Source: ZLKRG08 sp046091905
Lineage (GTDB): Bacteria > Actinomycetota > Actinomycetes > Nanopelagicales > Nanopelagicaceae
Length of the DNA stretch: 11,586 nt
Assembly (NCBI GenBank): GCA_046091905.1
Contig: JBJTCN010000053.1
Span: 1 to 11,586 of the forward strand
Reading direction: 5' to 3'
Shown here: one piece after another, positions 6,807-11,586 of the stretch
Position numbering within the stretch: position 1 is the stretch's first letter
Layout: the number at the start of each line of letters is the position of its first letter
Translations under genes and position numbers: made by a program
The notes under the pieces: generated by a model
What the model was told of the DNA's origin: nothing
Database searches by the model: none
Seen by the model: the letters and a program-made list of their open reading frames with translations, nothing else

Positions 6807-7796
6807 ATGTTTTCATATGCTATGAAGCGACTTCTCCAGACTTTAGTTGTGGTTTGGGCTGCGACCACCATGATGTTTGCGCTCTTTTTTATAATTCCTG
6901 GAGATCCAATCTCATTAAAGAGTGGCGAAAAAGCGCTGCCACAGTCAATCATTGACAACATCAACGCAAAATATGGTTTAGATAAACCGGCATATGTTCA
7001 ATATTTTAGATTTTGGAATAATTTATTTCATGGCGATTTAGGTTATTCCTATAAGAATGACAAATCGGTAAATCAGATTCTCACTGATGGTTTTCAAACA
7101 AGTGCCAGATTACTTTTCTGGGGTGCGCTATTTCAGCTAATAATCGCGCTTACCGTGGGCTTAGTTTCGGCAATTAAACGTGGATCGCTCGGGGACAGAA
7201 TTGGCACCGTCTTCACCGTCGGAATTCAAGGAATTCCCGTATTCGTATCAGGACTTTTAGCTCAGTATCTTTTTGGAGTACTACCTTTCCAGTTACATAT
7301 TAATTGGGCAAATTTATATAAACCGTGGCCGGCTGAATGGACTTTAGGAGTAATCCCAACAGTTGGTTGGCAAGGAATTCTTCTGCCGGCAATTGTGGTG
7401 GCCTTGGTAGATGCCGCTTTTATTGCACGCATGCTTCGCTCTTCATTACTAGAAGTACTTCGCGCTGATTACATCCGTACCGCATTTGCTAAGGGTCTAT
7501 CGCCTAGAAGAGTTTGGTTTCATCATGCACTTCGCAATGCGCTCATTCCGGTAATTACAGTATATGGAACTTCACTCATAGGTATTTTCGGGGTTGCGGT
7601 GCAAACTGAGAAGGTATTTTCGCTACCGGGTATGGGCTCTACTATTGCAGATTCCGCTCTTGGTCAGGATGCGCCAGTAGTGTTGGGATTGGCAATCGTG
7701 GTTATCGCTTTTGGTGCCATCGTTAATTTAATTGTTGATTTAAGTTATGCGTTAATTGATCCCCGAATCAAAATTGATGCAAAGGCGGTGCATTAA
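6807..7796 (+). CDS. oppB: Peptide ABC transporter permease OppB
   Basis: A 329-residue inner permease subunit that pairs with OppC to form the peptide channel in the cytoplasmic membrane. The N-terminus (SYAMKRLLQTLVVVWAATTM) is the usual basic start and first helix of OppB/DppB. FIIPGDP at 28-34 and the external segment with GLDKPAYVQYFRFW and GDLGYSY are family landmarks. About six membrane helices follow. The cytoplasmic EAA-type coupling loop that contacts the ATPase lies at about 219-245 (LRADYIRTAFAKGLSPRRV, then LRNALIPV). EKVFSLPGMG at 268-277 is also typical. ATG 6807 was kept because it follows a promoter-like sequence at leaderless distance; ATG 6822 is possible but would remove the first five residues. 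The TAA stop shares its last base with the oppC start. Confidence 0.94.
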   Translation: MFSYAMKRLLQTLVVVWAATTMMFALFFIIPGDPISLKSGEKALPQSIIDNINAKYGLDKPAYVQYFRFWNNLFHGDLGYSYKNDKSVNQILTDGFQTSARLLFWGALFQLIIALTVGLVSAIKRGSLGDRIGTVFTVGIQGIPVFVSGLLAQYLFGVLPFQLHINWANLYKPWPAEWTLGVIPTVGWQGILLPAIVVALVDAAFIARMLRSSLLEVLRADYIRTAFAKGLSPRRVWFHHALRNALIPVITVYGTSLIGIFGVAVQTEKVFSLPGMGSTIADSALGQDAPVVLGLAIVVIAFGAIVNLIVDLSYALIDPRIKIDAKAVH

Positions 7797-8683
7797 TGTC
7801 GGATAACTCAAACGTACAAGAAAACGCCCCAGTATCGCTTTCTTATTGGCAAGATGTTAGAAAGCGTTTCTTCGCAAATAAACTTTCAATTGTTGGATTG
7901 GGAATTTTAGTTTTCTTGATTTTAGCTGGAATCTTTGGCCCAATCATTTCTAAGTTTAAACCAGATGAGCTCTCGTCAGATATTTTGGTATCACCAGGCA
8001 CCAACGGCCACTGGTTGGGCACAGATGATTTAGGTCGCGATATTTTTGAACGAGCGACCAACGGAATTCGTTTATCAATGACGGTAGCGATAGTGGTTAC
8101 GGTAATTTCAGTTTTAGTTGGCGTAACTTTGGGTGGCTTAGCTGGATATTTTGGTGGTTGGGTAGATACTTTAATTAGCCGTTTTATTGATACTTGGCAG
8201 GTCATTCCATTCGTCCTAATCGGCTTTGCAATTATTACGGTATTTGGTTCATCTTTCTGGGTAATCGTGGTCGCGTTGGTCTTAACGGGATGGTATTCAA
8301 CAACTCGCCTATTCCGAGCTTCAGTGATGCAAGTGAAATCTCTGGAATATGTCGAAGCCGCTCGCGCAACTGGTGCTAAAACTAAGCGCATCATTTTGCG
8401 CCACATTGGCCCAAATGCAATTCCACCAATTATCGTAGTTCTGGCTTTCTCAGTAGCAGGTGCGATTCTCTCAGAATCAATTTATGCATTCCTTGGAGTG
8501 GGCTTCCGTGAACCAACGCCATCACTTGGTGTGATGATTTCAAGTTCTAGAAATTATTTAACTGATAAGCCATTCGTATTCTTTATTCCAGGTTCTATCT
8601 TGGTGGCGCTGACACTTTCTATCGTTCTAATCGGTGACGGCTTACGCGATGCACTTGATCCAAAGTTACGAGGCAGCAAATGA
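7796..8683 (+). CDS. oppC: Peptide ABC transporter permease OppC
   Basis: A 295-residue permease partner of OppB. A polar cytoplasmic tail (1-28) precedes the OppC_N helix (about 30-52). The periplasm-side motif LGTDDLGRDIFERATNGIR (74-92) is diagnostic of OppC/DppC. The transmembrane domain follows from about 95, with the EAA coupling loop at 187-206 (EAARATGAKTKRIILRHIGP) and FLGVGFREPTPSLGVMI near the end. Length and helix count are normal for the family. The start overlaps the oppB stop by one base (TAATG), and AAGGCGG at 7782-7788 provides a ribosome site inside oppB. The stop overlaps oppD as ATGA. Membership in the same transporter as its neighbours is certain from order and overlap; substrate is not. 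Confidence 0.95.
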   Translation: MSDNSNVQENAPVSLSYWQDVRKRFFANKLSIVGLGILVFLILAGIFGPIISKFKPDELSSDILVSPGTNGHWLGTDDLGRDIFERATNGIRLSMTVAIVVTVISVLVGVTLGGLAGYFGGWVDTLISRFIDTWQVIPFVLIGFAIITVFGSSFWVIVVALVLTGWYSTTRLFRASVMQVKSLEYVEAARATGAKTKRIILRHIGPNAIPPIIVVLAFSVAGAILSESIYAFLGVGFREPTPSLGVMISSSRNYLTDKPFVFFIPGSILVALTLSIVLIGDGLRDALDPKLRGSK

Positions 8684-9678
8684 CCAAGCCGCTACTTGAA
8701 ATTCAAGATTTACATGTGCACTTCAATACTTCAGATGGAGTAGTGCAGGCAATTAATGGTGCATCCCTTTCACTTAAAGCAGGTGAAATTGTCGGACTGG
8801 TGGGCGAATCCGGTTCTGGTAAATCAGTTACTGCGATGAGCGTGCTTGGATTAGTGCCGCAGCCACCAGCTTTTTATCCAAAGGGAAAGATTCTTTGGAA
8901 AGGCACAGACCTTTTAACCACGCCAGATCGTGAATTACGTGAAATTCGTGGTGGCGAGATTTCAATGATCTTCCAAGATCCAATGACCTCTCTCAATCCG
9001 GTTTACACAATTGGCCATCAGATTGCGGAAATGATTCGAGTTCATGAACGAATCACACCTAAGCAAGCAAAAGCACGCACTATTGAAATGCTTGATTTAG
9101 TTGGAGTGCCTAACCCGCACCAACGAGTGGATGATTATCCACATCAATTCTCTGGTGGTATGCGACAGCGCGCCATGATTGCGATGGCGCTATCTTGCAA
9201 ACCTGAACTATTGATTGCAGATGAGCCAACGACGGCGCTGGATGTAACTATTCAGGCGCAAGTTTTAGAAATTTTGGAAAAGTCAGCGCGCGAATTAAAT
9301 ACCGCGGTACTGCTGATTACACATGATTTAGGCGTGGTAGCTGGTTTATGCGACCGCGTAGCAGTTATGTACGGCGGACGCATTGTCGAAGAAGCGCCAG
9401 TTGATGATCTCTTTGAAAAGCCATTTATGCCTTACACATGGGGTCTGATGAAATCTATTCCACAGATGGATCAATTATCTGGTCAACCGCTGTACACAAT
9501 TCCAGGAGCACCACCAGTTATGTCACGTCCACCAAAAGGATGTGCCTTCGCACCACGCTGTGAATTTGCAAAACCAGCATGTTCTGATTCAGTACCAGAG
9601 CTAATTGAATTTAAAGAAAATCGAATGGTGCGTTGCCACCGAGTCACTGAGACCGGTTTCGTAAAGGCGTTGGCATGA
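8680..9678 (+). CDS. oppD: Peptide ABC transporter ATPase OppD
   Basis: A 332-residue ATP-binding subunit on the cytoplasmic face that powers OppBC with OppF. It contains Walker A GESGSGKS (42-49), Q-loop Q99 in FQDPMTSLNP, the ABC signature SGGMRQR (158-164), Walker B LLIADE (177-182, catalytic E182) and switch histidine H215. All catalytic parts are intact. The C-terminal oligopeptide-transporter extension (oligo_HPY type) has four cysteines, C288, C294, C301 and C319 (CX5CX6CX17C); such sets in DppD-type subunits are associated with iron-sulfur cluster binding. The ATG overlaps the oppC stop by 4 nt, with GAGG six bases upstream, and the stop overlaps oppF the same way. The longer linker between Walker A and the Q-loop is typical of OppD rather than OppF. 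Confidence 0.96.
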   Translation: MTKPLLEIQDLHVHFNTSDGVVQAINGASLSLKAGEIVGLVGESGSGKSVTAMSVLGLVPQPPAFYPKGKILWKGTDLLTTPDRELREIRGGEISMIFQDPMTSLNPVYTIGHQIAEMIRVHERITPKQAKARTIEMLDLVGVPNPHQRVDDYPHQFSGGMRQRAMIAMALSCKPELLIADEPTTALDVTIQAQVLEILEKSARELNTAVLLITHDLGVVAGLCDRVAVMYGGRIVEEAPVDDLFEKPFMPYTWGLMKSIPQMDQLSGQPLYTIPGAPPVMSRPPKGCAFAPRCEFAKPACSDSVPELIEFKENRMVRCHRVTETGFVKALA

Positions 9679-10649
9679 CAAATAATCTTTTAACGGTAAA
9701 GAATCTGGAAAAGAAATTCCCAGTTCAGCGCGGTTTGTTAAAGCGCACTGTTGGTTACATCCACGCAGTTGATGGCGTTTCTTTTGAAATTGCACAGGGC
9801 GAAACCCTTGGCTTAGTTGGCGAATCGGGTTGTGGCAAATCAACTACGGCACGCGTTATTTTGCGCTTACTGCAATCAACTGGTGGAGAAGTTACTTTTA
9901 ACGGAAAAGCAATCAGTGAATTGTCTGATGATGAGATGCGTAATCTACGTAAAGATATTCAAATTGTCTTCCAAGACCCTTATGCATCGCTAAATCCTCG
10001 TATGACGGTGCGTCAGATAGTGGCAGAGCCACTAATTGTGCACGACATGGCCAAAGACGATAGTGATCCACGAGTAGATGAAATGTTAGAACTTTGCGGA
10101 CTTTCTCGTGAGTTTGGAAATCGTTATCCTCACGAATTCTCTGGCGGACAGCGCCAACGTGTGGGAATTGCCAGAGCATTGGTTACCAATCCAAAGTTAG
10201 TGGTGCTAGATGAGCCAGTATCCGCGCTAGATGTATCGGTGCAAGCTCAGATTCTTAATTTGCTTGATGATCTACGTAAACGCTTTGGTTTTAGCTATCT
10301 ATTTGTGGCACATGATCTCTCAGTGGTTTCGCATATTTCTAATCGAGTAGCAGTTATGTACTTAGGAAAAATTGTAGAAATTGGAACTAGGGAAGAGATC
10401 TTTAATCATCCAAAGCATCCTTATACAAAGGCTTTAATTTCTGCGGTACCACTTGCCAATCCAAAGCAGGAACGAGTACGAAAGAATTCAAGAATTGTTT
10501 TAACTGGCGATGTACCAAGTCCCGCCAATCCACCATCTGGTTGCCGTTTCCGCACCCGATGCTGGAAAGCGCAAGAGATTTGTGCAACCGAAGAGCCGCT
10601 CTTAATTACTAAGGGTAAATCTTCTGTTGCTTGTCACTTTCCAGAGTAA
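9675..10649 (+). CDS. oppF: Peptide ABC transporter ATPase OppF
   Basis: A 324-residue ATPase that forms the heterodimeric motor with OppD. Visible motifs are Walker A GESGCGKS (49-56), Q-loop Q100 in FQDPYASLNPRM, signature SGGQRQR (156-162), Walker B LVVLDE (175-180, E180) and H213. The N-terminal stretch FPVQRGLLKRTVGYIHAVDG is characteristic of OppF/DppF. A C-terminal extension with C290, C296, C303 and C320 (CX5CX6CX16C) mirrors that of OppD. It is the last gene of the transporter operon. Its stop lies 16 nt from the stop of the convergent kinase gene, and I see no terminator hairpin between them, so transcripts may run into each other. All motifs are intact; only the exact peptide substrate is unknown. 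Confidence 0.96.
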   Translation: MTNNLLTVKNLEKKFPVQRGLLKRTVGYIHAVDGVSFEIAQGETLGLVGESGCGKSTTARVILRLLQSTGGEVTFNGKAISELSDDEMRNLRKDIQIVFQDPYASLNPRMTVRQIVAEPLIVHDMAKDDSDPRVDEMLELCGLSREFGNRYPHEFSGGQRQRVGIARALVTNPKLVVLDEPVSALDVSVQAQILNLLDDLRKRFGFSYLFVAHDLSVVSHISNRVAVMYLGKIVEIGTREEIFNHPKHPYTKALISAVPLANPKQERVRKNSRIVLTGDVPSPANPPSGCRFRTRCWKAQEICATEEPLLITKGKSSVACHFPE

Positions 10650-10665
10650 TTGAGCTTAAGATTTT

Positions 10666-11538
10666 CTACGTTCTAGCCCAACCGAGCATTGGAGAAATGT
10701 CTTCCTTAAAATTATTAGCAATCCAAATTGCACCATCTAAATTATCTCCAGCGGGCATGATTAAATCAGCATCTGCGCCAAGCTCTCTTACTTTTTCAGC
10801 GATTAAATTTCTATAGTAATCATTCTTTGCCAAGCCTCCAGAAATAGTTAACTTGAACGGCTGATCTATTGCACTAACTTTTAACCATGCAGAAAGTATT
10901 GTTTTAGCTAAATGCTCGGCGCCTTCTTGGCGTATTTTTTCAGCCACTTCATTGTTGGTTTCAAGCACTTTCTGCGCACATGCAATGGCGAGAGTTGATG
11001 CCTCAGCTCCATTTTTTGACTCTAATGAATCAAAAACCTTAATCTCTTCATCAAATAAAGCCAAAAGTTCTTGGTGGTCATCGCGTCGATCTCTCGTTGC
11101 TAAAGCTCGAGTTAAACCGCGCGAACCGAGCCAATATCCACCACCCTCATCTCCAAAAAAACTCCCGAGACCATCTGAATGTGAAAGTTTTTGTCCACTC
11201 CCACCAACTGCCACTACGCCACCACCAAGAGTTAGAGCTACTCCTGGTTGGCCAGCTAAAGCGCCTGCAAGACTGGCTAAGCCATCATCGATAACGGCAA
11301 CTTCTTTAGCTCCAAAAAACTTTGCACATAATTCTAGATATGGCTTTGTTATGCCTACATGTCCGAATAAACCTGTAAGACTAAGTGAGACCAATTCAGA
11401 GTGCGCCGAGATTTCCTTGAAATTAGCTTCCAGTGCGGTGACAACAGGTTCTCCAGCTAATTTTCCACGCGTAGTCGTCTGTATTTTTCCCTCAATGCTT
11501 ATGCGGCAACCTGATTGACCAAGATCAACTGCAATCAT
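10666..11538 (-). CDS. BadF/BadG-family sugar kinase, N-acetylglucosamine kinase-like
   Basis: A 290-residue cytoplasmic kinase of the actin-like ASKHA fold. The phosphate-1 loop is VDLGQSGCRI (4-13). DDG at 84-86 holds the likely catalytic aspartate, and LGGGVVAVG (104-112) is the phosphate-2 region. GDEGGGYWLG (129-138) closely resembles the GDEGSAYWI segment of N-acetylglucosamine kinases, and SGGLAKN (233-239) forms the adenosine site. The likely reaction is ATP-dependent phosphorylation of an amino sugar, probably N-acetylglucosamine from wall or chitin recycling, though related hexose kinases cannot be excluded. Length is normal, slightly short. The start ATG at 11538-11536 has GAGGT at 11552-11548 upstream and overlaps a preceding stop as ATGA. 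It converges on oppF and belongs to a different operon. Confidence 0.85.
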   Translation of the reverse strand: MIAVDLGQSGCRISIEGKIQTTTRGKLAGEPVVTALEANFKEISAHSELVSLSLTGLFGHVGITKPYLELCAKFFGAKEVAVIDDGLASLAGALAGQPGVALTLGGGVVAVGGSGQKLSHSDGLGSFFGDEGGGYWLGSRGLTRALATRDRRDDHQELLALFDEEIKVFDSLESKNGAEASTLAIACAQKVLETNNEVAEKIRQEGAEHLAKTILSAWLKVSAIDQPFKLTISGGLAKNDYYRNLIAEKVRELGADADLIMPAGDNLDGAIWIANNFKEDISPMLGWART

Positions 11539-11586
11539 AAATGTATTACCTCACGACCTTTTATAGAAATATAACCAGAATAAGGA
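11535..11586 (-). CDS. C-terminal end of an upstream operon gene, partial
   Basis: On the minus strand a frame open from the window edge gives sixteen residues, PYSGYISIKGREVIHL, and stops at TGA 11537-11535, overlapping the kinase start as ATGA. The same overlap joins four other gene pairs in this window (one as GTGA), and the kinase ribosome site lies inside this frame, so a coupled upstream gene is likely. Too little is present to name it. A second minus-strand frame also stops here (residues SLFWLYFYKRS, TGA at 11553-11551) and is the alternative. Confidence 0.45.
   Translation of the reverse strand, partial: PYSGYISIKGREVIHL

Noticed and set aside
7843..8406. Minus-strand open frame of 187 codons within oppC
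   Set aside because: It is a shadow of the oppC coding sequence, with a threonine/lysine/proline-rich product and no recognisable domain.
10952..11518. Long plus-strand open frame of 188 codons within the kinase gene
   Set aside because: It lies antisense to a clear kinase with intact ATPase motifs, its translation is low-complexity and serine/proline-rich, and it has no family features.

Overview
The window looks like a chromosomal segment from a low-GC, streamlined actinobacterium. Two things suggest this: an RNase HI/phosphatase fusion of the mycobacterial RnhC type preceded by a coiled-coil zinc-ribbon protein, and an AT-leaning base composition with compact, overlapping genes. A freshwater acI / Nanopelagicales-type organism ('Ca. 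Planktophila' or 'Ca. Nanopelagicus') would fit, but that placement is inference from gene content and composition. I see no mobile element, tRNA, rRNA or CRISPR array.

Left part (1-4899). A methyltransferase-like gene with an N-terminal membrane anchor runs off the left edge on the minus strand (start at 310). It diverges from a plus-strand run of five genes: a DUF4287/DUF1801 protein, an MFS transporter, a coiled-coil C4 zinc-ribbon protein, the RNase HI/histidine-phosphatase fusion and a TerC-family membrane protein. Only 17 nt separate the divergent start codons, and a symmetric TANNNTA element sits exactly in their middle. The last three genes overlap by 4 nt each and are probably translationally coupled. 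The zinc-ribbon and RnhC starts were chosen from family alignment and are internal to longer open frames.

Centre and right (4900-10649). A complete peptide ABC importer: a secreted binding protein (oppA-like), two permeases (oppB, oppC) and two ATPases (oppD, oppF). The binding-protein gene has a 173-nt upstream region that can fold into several hairpins, two of them mutually exclusive. It is followed by a strong intrinsic terminator and then a candidate leaderless promoter for oppBCDF. The binding protein can thus be made in excess over the membrane complex, which agrees with its strongly biased lysine codons. Peptides captured outside would pass through OppB/OppC, driven by ATP hydrolysis on OppD/OppF, to feed carbon and nitrogen metabolism.

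Right end (10666-11586). A BadF/BadG-type sugar kinase, probably N-acetylglucosamine kinase-like, lies on the minus strand and converges on oppF with only 16 nt between them. It overlaps by 4 nt the last codons of another minus-strand gene that enters from beyond the right edge, so it is probably the downstream member of a separate operon.

Most of the window is ordinary housekeeping and transport. The parts most worth a second look are the structured leader before oppA, the symmetric promoter at 316-322, and the apparent lack of a lipid anchor on the binding protein.
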